Shown piece after piece: positions 1 to 8,190 of a DNA stretch of 64,000 nt (positions are counted from its first letter, which is position 1; each line of letters starts with the position of its first letter). Below the pieces are notes generated by a model, which ran no database searches, was not told the origin of the DNA, and was given only the letters and a program-made list of their open reading frames with translations. The translations under genes and the position numbers were made by a program. The DNA lies in assembly GCA_964409905.1 (NCBI GenBank), contig CAYPET010000002.1, forward strand, positions 62,001-126,000, written 5' to 3'. The DNA comes from JAGNRR01 sp964409905 (GTDB lineage Bacteria > Bacteroidota > Bacteroidia > Chitinophagales > Chitinophagaceae).

Positions 1-322
1 AAACGACCATTAATAGTATAGAAATTATCTTCCTCACTAATTCGAAGGTAATATCATTTTGGTGATTAAAAGGTGATTATTATCACTTTAATGTCAAGTG
101 TTCTATTGACGTATCGTTTCTATTGGAAGTTGGTAATTTTATCTGTAAATCATGTTAATTAAACATATAAGCGTGTGTAAACGGTTATAAACGGAAGTAA
201 GCGCATAATCTCCGACTAAGGTTTGGTGGTTGTCACACATTTGCATTGTCAAACGGTAGGAACCGACGTCAAGAATACCGCGAGACTGAAATAAATAAAT
301 TAAACAATTAAAAACACACAGT
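1..322. other. Gene-free region upstream of ssb
   Basis: I see no convincing coding region here. The stretch is AT-rich. It contains two direct copies of GGTGATTA (61-68 and 72-79), the second forming a small dyad GTGAT-TATT-ATCAC (73-86), and two AAACGG copies near 179-200. These could be regulatory, but nothing ties them to a known site. The last 40 bases before ssb are A-rich, as is usual for Bacteroidota translation starts. Confidence 0.5.
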
Positions 323-706
323 ATGTACACATTAAAAAACAGCATTCAGCTAATCGGAAACTTAGGTCAGGATCCCGAAATCAAAGAAACAACCAACGGT
401 AAAAAGTATGCCAAATTCAGCCTTGCCACCAGCGAAACCTACAAGAATCAGGCAGGAGAAAAGGTAACGGACACCCAATGGCACAACATTATTTTTTGGG
501 GTAAAACGGCCGAGATAGTCGAAAAGTATCTCAGCAAAGGCAGTCAATGCGCCGTGGAAGGTAAACTGGTGCACAACGCCTACGATGATAAAGACGGTAA
601 TAAAAAATACTACACCCAGATAGAAGGGCGCGAATTACTCCTACTAGGCAAAAGAGAAAACGCAGCATCTTTGGTAGAAGATAATGAAGAGTCTTTGCCG
701 TTTTAG
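323..706 (+). CDS. ssb: Single-stranded DNA-binding protein
   Basis: This protein binds single-stranded DNA during replication, recombination and repair and recruits partner proteins through its C-terminal tip. The 127-residue product opens with a typical SSB OB-fold (residues about 1-105: an N-terminal beta strand leading into NLGQDPEIKET, then the DTQWHNIIFWGKTAEIVEKY core). It ends in the acidic tip EESLPF (122-127), a variant of the classical DDDIPF. It is shorter than many SSBs because the linker between fold and tip is brief. The gene is monocistronic: a strong hairpin terminator follows at 733. Bacteroidota often carry several ssb paralogues, so this need not be the main replicative copy. 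Confidence 0.93.
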   Translation: MYTLKNSIQLIGNLGQDPEIKETTNGKKYAKFSLATSETYKNQAGEKVTDTQWHNIIFWGKTAEIVEKYLSKGSQCAVEGKLVHNAYDDKDGNKKYYTQIEGRELLLLGKRENAASLVEDNEESLPF

Positions 707-732
707 GCGAATAAAGTCGTTTAAATTAAATG

Positions 733-763
733 AGAGGTTGCTGTTTGGCAACCTCTTTTTTTT
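733..763 (+). terminator. Rho-independent terminator of ssb
   Basis: A 9-bp perfect stem (AGAGGTTGC at 733-741 with GCAACCTCT at 748-756) encloses a TGTTTG loop and runs into a T tract ending near 763. It lies 27 nt after the ssb stop codon. Confidence 0.9.
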
Positions 764-884
764 AAGTAATATGATAATTATCCAATTGTTTTTTATTTAG
801 ATATTGAAAGTTGAAATTACGTTTCTAAGTAGATGCCATATTTAAGGAACGCGTTCAGAAATCCCGTTAAAGGTGAATGTTTAC

Positions 885-1526
885 TTATAACTCAGTCCGA
901 ATTTGTGTAATGACATACCGACCTTCCAAGTAAAATCGGTAGTAGAAATTCTCTCTAGTATTTTTAAAAAGGATTTCTGCCTCGTTCTTTCTTGCCAAAG
1001 CACCTTTTTCATAATCATTCGGGATACTTGTACCATCAAAATCTGTTTTTTGTCGTTCATAAATCATCATGCTTCTATTCGGTACCATCATATTGCGTAT
1101 GTTGCCAAACTGAAGCGCATCTGCGGCCATTAGAGCAGTGTCCATACCTACAAAATTTATTCCACCGGGTCGGTTGTCATACTCCGTTGTGGTCATGCCG
1201 CCCCAAACTAAGCTATCAGCGAAAGTAGAATCAATATAATCGGTAGCGCATATTTGTATATCAGGGTTCACTATTTCAACTGTTAAACTGTGAAAAGACG
1301 AAATCGGATATGTACCGGCTTGTATGCTGAAAATGAGATCAATTTTATTTTTATCATGTAGTGCTATCTTGGCGGTTGAACCCGAGAATTGTGTCTGGGT
1401 TACAAACTGTATTGGCAGTTCATCAAATAATCCGGCACGCAAGGTGGGGCCTTTCTCTTTCTTACAAGATGAACCTAAAATGGCAAAGAGAAAAATAATG
1501 ATTAACGGATGGTGCTTCCTTTTCAT
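885..1526 (-). CDS. Putative lipoprotein of unknown function
   Basis: I do not recognise the family. The 213-residue product begins at an internal ATG (1526) rather than the upstream in-frame ATG (1544), because MKRKHHPLIIIFLFAIL followed by the lipobox LGSSC is a clean lipoprotein signal. The mature part is predicted soluble, rich in beta-type sequence, and should be anchored by the lipidated cysteine in the cell envelope. No catalytic motif is visible. It converges on ssb and is probably transcribed alone. A repeat cluster (1590-1848) lies upstream and no TAnnTTTG promoter box is evident. Confidence 0.75.
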   Translation of the reverse strand: MKRKHHPLIIIFLFAILGSSCKKEKGPTLRAGLFDELPIQFVTQTQFSGSTAKIALHDKNKIDLIFSIQAGTYPISSFHSLTVEIVNPDIQICATDYIDSTFADSLVWGGMTTTEYDNRPGGINFVGMDTALMAADALQFGNIRNMMVPNRSMMIYERQKTDFDGTSIPNDYEKGALARKNEAEILFKNTRENFYYRFYLEGRYVITQIRTEL

Positions 1527-1560
1527 CGACTCTAAGTTACACAATTACGCTCAATGGATA

Positions 1561-1700
1561 TTCGAGATATTGCCACGCCTTGCGCGGTGTTATCAAGAAC
1601 GCCTTGATAAAGTATTCGCCATTTTATTTGTTTTGTTCTTTTAGGTTTAGCCCCGGAGCCTGCCCTGCTCTCAAAGCAGTGGGGGCGAAACAAATTTATA
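1561..1700. repeat. Cluster of small palindromes
   Basis: Non-coding stretch with stacked dyads. TTATCAAG (1590-1597) pairs with CTTGATAA (1603-1610) across a 5-nt loop, and further GC-rich inverted segments occur around 1650-1690. It adjoins the MITE-like element at 1710 and may be one dispersed-repeat landing area. No open reading frame here resembles a protein. Confidence 0.5.
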
Positions 1701-1709
1701 TGATATTTT

Positions 1710-1848
1710 CTACAAAGGTGTCGCACCTATGGTGCTCATCTAATTAAATATTCTATTGGTTCTATAAGCCACAGCGTGGCGAAATCTTTGTAGTAGAAAA
1801 GAAACTGCATGGTTGGGATTGAGCGCCGTATGTGCGACACCTTTGTAG
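1710..1848. repeat. 139-bp MITE/REP-like element with 17-bp terminal inverted repeats
   Basis: The ends are perfect inverted repeats: CTACAAAGGTGTCGCAC at 1710-1726 and its reverse complement at 1832-1848. Inside are two further hairpins, GCACC-TAT-GGTGC (1723-1735) and GCCAC-AGC-GTGGC (1768-1780), the second followed by CTTTGTAG (1786-1793), a partial third copy of the terminal motif. There is no coding capacity. This resembles palindromic dispersed elements (REP/MITE type) common in Bacteroidota intergenic DNA. No obvious target-site duplication flanks it. Confidence 0.7.
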
Positions 1849-1976
1849 TTCAAGTATTAAAATATTTACTTCCCGTCCACGTCTGCATTTGGTTTTGTTT
1901 TTTCCATACCTACAACTCCCAAATAAATAAGCCCCTCCGACATACTTCTTAGCCGAATGTTTTAATTTTCAACCCA

Positions 1977-3293
1977 ATGAATAAAAGTGCGGTAAATATT
2001 TTTTGGTTTCGCAGAGATTTACGTCTTACAGATAATGTCGGCCTTAGCAAAGCAAGCAAAGGCAAATATCCCGTGCAACCCATTTTTATTTTTGATGAAC
2101 ATATTTTAAGCGAGCTGCCCAAGGATGATGCGCGCGTCAGTTTTATTTATTACCGCTTACAAAAAATAAATGAAGCTTTAAAGGAGCACGGCGCTACCCT
2201 CAAAATATATCATGGCCCGGCCGACACCATCTGGCAAACGATTTGCGAAGATTTTGATGTGCAAAACGTCATTGCCAATCACGACTATGAACCTTATGCA
2301 CTCGAGCGTGATGCAGCCGTAGAAAAATTCCTGCAGGAAAAAGAAATTGGTTTCTTTACGTATAAAGATCAGGTCATATTTGAAAAAGATGAGGTCGTAA
2401 AAGACGATGGCACACCCTACACCGTTTACACACCCTACAAAAATAAATGGCGAGCTACCTTACAATCCGACATGCTCAATCCTGTCGAGTGGCAACCCAA
2501 AAACTTGCATCAAACAAGCCATTCGTTCCCCAATAGGGCAAGCTTAGGCTTCGAAGCATCAAGCATTCAGGTAAAAGATTTCACCCTCGACCAATTGGAT
2601 GCCTATGCCCGCAACCGCGATGTGCCTGCCGAGGATGGCACCAGTTATCTCAGCCCACATTTACGCTTCGGCACCATTGGTATTCGCGAGCTCATCAATA
2701 GGGTAGGTATGCAGCACGAACCCTTTGTCAACGAGCTTATTTGGCGCGAGTTTTTTATGCAAATCCTGTATCACTTCCCCAAGGTGGTAAACAATAACTT
2801 CCGCGAAAAATATGATGGCATTGCTTGGCGCAATGATGAAGCTGACTTTAAAAAATGGTGCGACGGCCAAACGGGCTACCCCATGGTGGATGCCGGCATG
2901 CGCCAACTAAACGAAACAGGTTACATGCACAACCGCGTGCGCATGGTGACGGCTAGTTTTTTGTGCAAGCACTTGCTCATCGATTGGCGCTGGGGCGAAG
3001 CCTACTTTGCCAAAAAACTGCTGGACTACGACCTCAGTGCCAACAATGGCAACTGGCAATGGGCAGCCGGCACCGGCTGTGATGCGGCGCCGTACTTCCG
3101 TGTATTTAATCCGAGCTCGCAACTCGATAAATTTGATAAGCAGCGCAAGTATGTAAAAAAGTGGATACCCGAATTAGAAACAAAAGATTATCCGCAGCCC
3201 ATGGTAGAGCACAAGTTTGCCCGAGAACGCGCCTTGGAAGAATATAAAAAAGGCATTGAACGCGGTATAAAAACTGACTCAAATGACGAATAA
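1977..3293 (+). CDS. phrB: Deoxyribodipyrimidine photolyase (cryptochrome/photolyase family)
   Basis: A flavoprotein that uses blue light to split UV-induced pyrimidine dimers in DNA. The 438-residue product has the N-terminal antenna-binding Rossmann domain (starting FWFRRDLRLTDN at 9-20) and the C-terminal FAD-binding helical domain. Typical motifs are visible: DGTSYLSPHLRFG near 220, WREFF in the middle, and NWQWAAGTGCDAAPYFRVFN near 358-377. The overall pattern fits class I CPD photolyases, though a cryptochrome or (6-4) enzyme cannot be excluded by eye. It starts 48 bp upstream of the SRPBCC gene on the same strand, so the two may be co-transcribed. Local GC is clearly higher than in the cassette at 3879-5082. 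Confidence 0.92.
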   Translation: MNKSAVNIFWFRRDLRLTDNVGLSKASKGKYPVQPIFIFDEHILSELPKDDARVSFIYYRLQKINEALKEHGATLKIYHGPADTIWQTICEDFDVQNVIANHDYEPYALERDAAVEKFLQEKEIGFFTYKDQVIFEKDEVVKDDGTPYTVYTPYKNKWRATLQSDMLNPVEWQPKNLHQTSHSFPNRASLGFEASSIQVKDFTLDQLDAYARNRDVPAEDGTSYLSPHLRFGTIGIRELINRVGMQHEPFVNELIWREFFMQILYHFPKVVNNNFREKYDGIAWRNDEADFKKWCDGQTGYPMVDAGMRQLNETGYMHNRVRMVTASFLCKHLLIDWRWGEAYFAKKLLDYDLSANNGNWQWAAGTGCDAAPYFRVFNPSSQLDKFDKQRKYVKKWIPELETKDYPQPMVEHKFARERALEEYKKGIERGIKTDSNDE

Positions 3294-3340
3294 CTACTTT
3301 ATAGCCCATTGTACTATATTCAAACTAAAATACCAGAGAA

Positions 3341-3751
3341 ATGAACATAACCGTTAGCACCAATATTCATGCGCCGCTTAGCCGGGTGTGGAACTGCTGG
3401 ACACAGCCCGAGCATATTATACAATGGAATTTTGCCTCAGATGAATGGTGTTGTCCTTCAGCAGTAAATCATCCTGTAGCCGGCGAACATTTTTCGTGGC
3501 GCATGGAAGCTCGTGATGGCAGCATGGGGTTTGACTATTCGGGCACCTATTTGGAAGTAGAAAAAGAAAAACGCCTCCACCTGCGCCTTGACGATGACCG
3601 CTTGGTAGAAATTAATTTTGCAGCCGAAAATGATGCTGTGATGCTCTCCGAAACTTTTGAAACAGAAGATGAGAATGAAGCCGAGCTACAGCGGCAGGGC
3701 TGGCAGGCAATACTGAATAATTTTAAAAGCTATGTGGAATCCTTGGGGTAG
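3341..3751 (+). CDS. SRPBCC (AHSA1-like) domain protein
   Basis: A 136-residue protein of the START/Bet v 1 superfamily, AHSA1-like branch. The family signature is clear: a first strand followed by HAPLSRVWNCWTQPEHIIQWN (residues 9-29), then a central region with GEHFSWRMEARDGSMGFDYSG, and a long C-terminal helix (GWQAILNNFKSYVES). Members bind hydrophobic ligands or act as stress-related accessory proteins; the ligand is unknown here. The spacing to the photolyase (47 nt) suggests a shared transcript, as seen for other small SRPBCC genes next to repair genes, but that link is inference. Confidence 0.85.
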   Translation: MNITVSTNIHAPLSRVWNCWTQPEHIIQWNFASDEWCCPSAVNHPVAGEHFSWRMEARDGSMGFDYSGTYLEVEKEKRLHLRLDDDRLVEINFAAENDAVMLSETFETEDENEAELQRQGWQAILNNFKSYVESLG

Positions 3752-3878
3752 CTAACTTGGAGTAAGAGCATTACAAAGACTTATGTTATCTTAAGTTCGA
3801 GTTGACATTATTTTGTGAAAACAAAACAATTGGCGTGTTTGTACTAATAATTAATATTTAGAAAAAAGAATATTACAA

Positions 3879-4256
3879 ATGAATAAGAAACTAATAAATG
3901 AATATTTCCGAGAATTCGTTATTAATCATAAAGATGTGGTTTCTTTTGACGAACATTGTTCCAAATGGATTAGAGAAATTGAACAAAATAATAGTACCGT
4001 TTTTCATAATAACTGGAATTATATAATGGTACTAGTACAGATAATCGAACGTCTTTATTCTGTATGTAAAATAATTACTTCTGATAATTATGTTGGTTTT
4101 GAGATGCAAGATGTAACCATTCAAGATAAAGGTCCAACAAAACTTGATGCATATTATATTGTTTGTTTTAAAACATTACAACGGTATTGGATTGAAGGAC
4201 AAACAACCGAACGGTATAAAAATTGCGAACCTTTTGACGAGCATGATTTAATCTGA
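3879..4256 (+). CDS. Hypothetical protein, first gene of an AT-rich three-gene cassette
   Basis: I do not recognise this 125-residue protein. It is predicted soluble and mainly helical, with no signal peptide or membrane segment. It is rich in Asn, Lys, Ile and aromatic residues and ends in an acidic tail (EPFDEHDLI). Codon use is strongly A/T-ending, unlike the photolyase upstream and polA downstream, which suggests recent acquisition. The next gene starts 5 nt after the stop codon, so the three genes 3879-5082 form one operon. The start ATG is preceded by an A-rich stretch (AGAAAAAAGAATATTACAA) that can serve for initiation. Confidence 0.7.
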   Translation: MNKKLINEYFREFVINHKDVVSFDEHCSKWIREIEQNNSTVFHNNWNYIMVLVQIIERLYSVCKIITSDNYVGFEMQDVTIQDKGPTKLDAYYIVCFKTLQRYWIEGQTTERYKNCEPFDEHDLI

Positions 4257-4261
4257 ATGAC

Positions 4262-4543
4262 ATGGGAAACGATTATCAATTAGTAATAGATGATTTGTTC
4301 GGTTCGAATTACAAGCATAGAACATTGCGAACTGTATTTGATCCTAATTCAACGGAATGGTTGGAAACAAACGTTGATGAAAAAATTTCAATTCTTAGAA
4401 GAATTCTTGACAGTAACAGGATAACCTTGAAAGATTTGATTTTTTCCCATAAAATTTATTATACTCATGGACTTGAAAATAAGAGGCATGTTATAAATTC
4501 TATTGAAGATAGTTTGACCGTTTTGCTCTCAAAATTATTGTAG
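4262..4543 (+). CDS. Hypothetical protein, second gene of the AT-rich cassette
   Basis: A 93-residue protein of unknown family, predicted to be soluble and alpha-helical. There are no cysteines, so a zinc finger is unlikely. The middle (ISILRRILDSNRITLKDLIF) resembles a helix-turn-helix or helical adaptor only in general shape. It lies 5 nt after the preceding gene and 2 nt before the next. This tight packing in a low-GC block argues for a unit of co-inherited genes. Its size and position would suit an adaptor or antitoxin-like partner, but nothing in the sequence proves that. Confidence 0.65.
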   Translation: MGNDYQLVIDDLFGSNYKHRTLRTVFDPNSTEWLETNVDEKISILRRILDSNRITLKDLIFSHKIYYTHGLENKRHVINSIEDSLTVLLSKLL

Positions 4544-4545
4544 AA

Positions 4546-5082
4546 ATGAATACACTTGAAACAATACGATTGACAAAAAAAGACTTATCCAATTTTGATT
4601 ATATCTATCAGCAAGAATTGACAAAAAAACTTGATTGTTTTGACTCTGATTTTACACAAGAAATTATAAATGAGATTATTTTATGGAAGGTAAACAGGTA
4701 TGCTTTAATTTCTTCAGAAACATTAACCCTACTAAATAAAATTAAAAAATCAGAAACCCTAATAGATGTAGAGATAACAAAAGAAATTTTAACGGCATTA
4801 CTGTCAACGAAAGGAATTAGATTGGCGATGGCTTCAACAATTCTGAGATTTAAGAATCCAAAAATCTATCAAATTATTGACCAAAGAGTTTATCGCTTTC
4901 TTACTGGTCATGAATTAAGATATTCACAAACTGATTTATCTACTCAAATTGAATTATATCTAAAATATTTGAAGAATCTGAAGCAAAGCTGTTTAACCTA
5001 TCAAATTAAATTTGAGGATTCGGATAGAATTATTTATGAACTGGACAAAAAGTATAATAAGGATTTAAAAATAAAATATTAG
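4546..5082 (+). CDS. HhH-GPD-like (Ogg-fold) protein, third gene of the AT-rich cassette
   Basis: A 178-residue all-helical protein. Residues about 85-122 (ALLSTKGIRLAMASTILRF followed by KNPKIYQIIDQRVYRFL) match the pattern of HhH-GPD DNA glycosylases: a Lys/Gly-rich hairpin, a small-residue helix that packs against it, and an Asp (in IIDQRV) where the catalytic Asp of the family lies. A glycosylase/lyase activity on damaged or modified bases is therefore possible. The protein is shorter than Ogg or Nth enzymes and lacks an iron-sulfur cluster. The family assignment is by motif only. The stop codon is followed closely by a palindromic repeat (5091-5271). Confidence 0.65.
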   Translation: MNTLETIRLTKKDLSNFDYIYQQELTKKLDCFDSDFTQEIINEIILWKVNRYALISSETLTLLNKIKKSETLIDVEITKEILTALLSTKGIRLAMASTILRFKNPKIYQIIDQRVYRFLTGHELRYSQTDLSTQIELYLKYLKNLKQSCLTYQIKFEDSDRIIYELDKKYNKDLKIKY

Positions 5083-5090
5083 TACTTAAA

Positions 5091-5271
5091 TGCACCTACC
5101 CCTCTAGATGTAGTTTGTTTGCAAAACGTGCTTTGGTCGGCGTCCTCGCCGACCAACCCTATTCAATAATTTTCTAAAGATTTCTTTCCATGCAACGTGT
5201 CCAATTAAATTTTGTTAGCAATCGTCTCTGCACCGCCTATGTCGGTGTAGGACGTTGTGTAAGTAGGTGCA
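5091..5271. repeat. Palindromic element flanked by 9-bp inverted repeats
   Basis: TGCACCTAC (5091-5099) and GTAGGTGCA (5263-5271) are perfect inverted copies bounding 181 bp. Inside, TTGGTCGGCG (5133-5142) and CGCCGACCAA (5147-5156) make a 10-bp hairpin with a 4-nt loop. A second dyad, CACCG...CGGTG, lies at 5231-5247. There is no reading frame of interest. It looks like a dispersed intergenic palindrome and sits between the AT-rich cassette and the end of polA. Confidence 0.6.
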
Positions 5272-5294
5272 ATAATGTTTATTTTTTACTTGCT

Positions 5295-8108
5295 TTAATG
5301 CGCCTCCAGCCAGTTTTGCCCAACGCCCATTTCGGCAACGAGGGGTACATCATTGGGTAAAGGCATGGCCGTTTCCATGGTTTGTAATATGATGCCTTTC
5401 AAATCATCCAGCTCATCCTCATGCACATCAAATATCAATTCGTCATGTACTTGCAACAGCATGCGGCTTTTGAATTGATCCTTGGGTAGTTTTTTGCTGA
5501 GCTGTATCATGGCCAGCTTAATCATATCGGCGGCTGTACCTTGTATGGGCGAGTTGATGGCATTGCGCTCGGCAAAGCCGCGTACGGTAAAATTGCCAGA
5601 GTTGATATCCGGCAGCCATCGCTTGCGCCCCATGAGGGTTTCTACATAGCCGTGCTTTTGTGCAAAGGCAACAATATCCTCCATATACTGCGTAATGCCC
5701 TTAAACTCTTTTTTGTAGTTGTCAATAATCTCTTTGGCTTCGGTACGCGAGATGCCTAAATTATCAGCCAGCCCAAAGGCGCCTTGTCCATATATTATTC
5801 CAAAGTTGACGCTCTTGGCTTTGTAGCGTTGCTCCTTAGTCACTTCATCCAATGCTACACCAAATACTTTGGCAGCCGTAGCGGTGTGAATGTCCTGACC
5901 TGCTTTAAAAGCTGCGCACATGTTTTCGTCGCCGCTAATAGCCGCTACAATGCGCAGCTCTACCTGCGAGTAGTCGGCGCTTACCAGCACAAAGTCTTCA
6001 TTGCGCGGGATGAAAGCCTTTCGGATTTCGCGCCCTTTTTCAGTACGTATTGGAATGTTTTGCAGATTGGGGTTGTTGCTGGATAAGCGACCCGTTACGG
6101 CTACGGCTTGCGCATAATTGGTATGCACACGACCCGTGTTGGGGTTGATTAAACTTGGCAAGGTATCTACATAGGTATTCTTCAGCTTTGTCAATTGGCG
6201 GAAGGTGAGAATGTCATCAACGATTTTATGTTTATTGGCAAGCTTTTGCAATATGTCTTCACCGGTTTTGTACTGACCGGTTTTGGTTTTCTTGGCTTTC
6301 TCATCCAATTTTAATTTATCAAAAAGCACTTCGCCTAATTGCTTGGGCGATGCCAGGTTAAAGCGCACGCCGGCCTGTTTGTACACGCTTTCTTCTGCTT
6401 CTTTGGCCTCCTGGGTTAGTTCTTTGCTGTAGTCGTTTAAAAAATGTTCATCTACCCGAATGCCTTCATATTCCATATCCGCCAGCACTTTGAGTAATGG
6501 ATTTTCTACTTCGTAAAAAACTTTTTCTACAGCTTTCTCCTTTATCAGGGGTAGCAGTTTTTCTTTTAGTTGCAAAGTGATGTCGGCGTCCTCGGCGGCA
6601 TAATCTGTTATTTTCTCTATGGGCACATCGGCCATGGTACCCTGGTTTTTACCTTTTTTACCTATGAGGGTTTCGATGCTTACCGGTGTGTATTGCAGAT
6701 ACTGCTCGCTCAATACATCCATGCTTCGTTTGCCTTCTGGCTCTACCACATAATGCGCCAGCATGGTGTCAAATACGTCGCCGGTGAGATCGAAACCATA
6801 ATTGCGCAAGACGAGGAGATCGTATTTCAGGTTTTGCCCCACCCAGCGGATTTGGTCGCTTTCGAACAGTGGCCGAAACTGATTGAGTAGCGCGATGCAT
6901 TCTGCTTTGTCGGCAGGGCAGGGGATGTAAAAGGCCTGTCCTTTCTTAACGGCAAAACTCATACCAACCAATTCGCAAAGGAGCGGGTCGAGACCAGTGG
7001 TTTCGGTATCAAAACAAATTTCCGGGAAGGTGTTGAGTTCGGATATCAGTTTTGAAATAGCTTCTTCACCCTTAATCAACTGGTAGTCGTGTTCTACGTT
7101 TTCAATAGTGTTAAACTGCAAGGGGATTTCAATTGGCGCTTCTTGTTTGGCAGGTGCTGCGCTTTGAATGGCACTTTCCACCGGCGGTGCAAACAGATTA
7201 GTTTGTTCGCCTTCTTGAGGGCTAATGGTAAATTCTTCGCCCAAAATGCGCTTGCCAATGGTACGAAACTCGAGCTCTGAAAAAATATCAACTAATTCGT
7301 CGCGATTCCATTCGGAGATCAGAAAATCTTCTTCGTGAAATTCGCAGGGAACATCCATAATAATTGTGGCCAGCTGCTTGCTCATAAGTGCGGCTTCTCT
7401 TCCGGCAGCAATTTTCTCGCCCATTTTGCCTTTAATGTTTTCGGCATTGTCAAGCACGTTCTCTACGGTGCCGTATTCCTTTAGTAGTTTGGCAGCTGTT
7501 TTTTCGCCTACGCCTTTTATGCCAGGGATGTTATCGACGGCATCACCCATGAGGGCAATCATATCGACGATTTGATCTACGCGTTCGATATCCCACTTTT
7601 CACAAATTTCTTTGATGCCTAGTTTTTCGTATTTGCCGCCTTTGCTGGGTGGCTTGTACATAAATACTTTTTCGTTTACCAGCTGGCCTAAGTCTTTATC
7701 AGCCGTTACCATGTACACTTCATAGCCTGCATCAGCTGCTTGTTTGCTTAAGGTTCCGATGACATCATCGGCTTCGTAGCCGGGGCATTCAATCAATGGT
7801 ATATTAAAAGCGCGCACAATGCGTTTGATGTCGGGAATGGCATTGAGTAAATCTTCGGGTGCTTCTTGCCGGTTGGCTTTATATTCGGCAAACATTTCAT
7901 TGCGCACACCCACTTCGGGTGTATCAAAGCAAACAGCAAGGTGAGTGGCATGCTGATTGGTGAGTAAATGAACAAGCGTATTGATAAAGCCAAATTGCGT
8001 GCTGGTATTCTTTCCTGTTGTGGTTAAGCGTGGATTGCGAATAAGCGCATAATATGCCCTGAAGATGAGTGCAAATGCATCAAGGAGGTAGAGTTTTTTA
8101 TCAGCCAT
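5295..8108 (-). CDS. polA: DNA polymerase I
   Basis: Gap-filling and RNA-primer-removing polymerase for replication and repair. The 937-residue product carries all three domains. The N-terminal 5'-3' exonuclease covers about residues 1-300, with acidic clusters DADD-like at GYEADDVIG and GDAVDNIPGIKGVGEKTA. The 3'-5' proofreading domain has DTETTGLD near 366, GQNLKYDLL and YAAEDADITL, so its acidic active site looks intact, unlike in many thermophilic homologues. The polymerase domain has motif A SADYSQVELR near 708, motif B KSVNFGIIYGQG near 762 and motif C QVHDELIFD near 884. It appears monocistronic. A TACCTTTA box lies only 4 nt before the ATG. Confidence 0.97.
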   Translation of the reverse strand: MADKKLYLLDAFALIFRAYYALIRNPRLTTTGKNTSTQFGFINTLVHLLTNQHATHLAVCFDTPEVGVRNEMFAEYKANRQEAPEDLLNAIPDIKRIVRAFNIPLIECPGYEADDVIGTLSKQAADAGYEVYMVTADKDLGQLVNEKVFMYKPPSKGGKYEKLGIKEICEKWDIERVDQIVDMIALMGDAVDNIPGIKGVGEKTAAKLLKEYGTVENVLDNAENIKGKMGEKIAAGREAALMSKQLATIIMDVPCEFHEEDFLISEWNRDELVDIFSELEFRTIGKRILGEEFTISPQEGEQTNLFAPPVESAIQSAAPAKQEAPIEIPLQFNTIENVEHDYQLIKGEEAISKLISELNTFPEICFDTETTGLDPLLCELVGMSFAVKKGQAFYIPCPADKAECIALLNQFRPLFESDQIRWVGQNLKYDLLVLRNYGFDLTGDVFDTMLAHYVVEPEGKRSMDVLSEQYLQYTPVSIETLIGKKGKNQGTMADVPIEKITDYAAEDADITLQLKEKLLPLIKEKAVEKVFYEVENPLLKVLADMEYEGIRVDEHFLNDYSKELTQEAKEAEESVYKQAGVRFNLASPKQLGEVLFDKLKLDEKAKKTKTGQYKTGEDILQKLANKHKIVDDILTFRQLTKLKNTYVDTLPSLINPNTGRVHTNYAQAVAVTGRLSSNNPNLQNIPIRTEKGREIRKAFIPRNEDFVLVSADYSQVELRIVAAISGDENMCAAFKAGQDIHTATAAKVFGVALDEVTKEQRYKAKSVNFGIIYGQGAFGLADNLGISRTEAKEIIDNYKKEFKGITQYMEDIVAFAQKHGYVETLMGRKRWLPDINSGNFTVRGFAERNAINSPIQGTAADMIKLAMIQLSKKLPKDQFKSRMLLQVHDELIFDVHEDELDDLKGIILQTMETAMPLPNDVPLVAEMGVGQNWLEAH

Positions 8109-8112
8109 CGGG

Positions 8113-8120
8113 TAAAGGTA
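8113..8120 (-). promoter_or_regulatory. -7 element (TACCTTTA variant) of polA
   Basis: The reverse strand reads TACCTTTA, one base from the Bacteroidota -7 consensus TAnnTTTG, with 4 nt between it and the polA ATG. Transcription would start at or within a base or two of the start codon. Confidence 0.55.
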
Positions 8121-8190
8121 ATTTAAGTGACGGATAAGCTAAGGCTTACCGACAAGCTTTGAAGAATCGGTATAGAAAAACAAACTATAC

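Noticed and set aside
1324..1644. Plus-strand frame overlapping the lipoprotein gene start
   Set aside because: It lies opposite a lipoprotein gene with a clean signal peptide, then enters repeat DNA; no domain-like pattern is visible.
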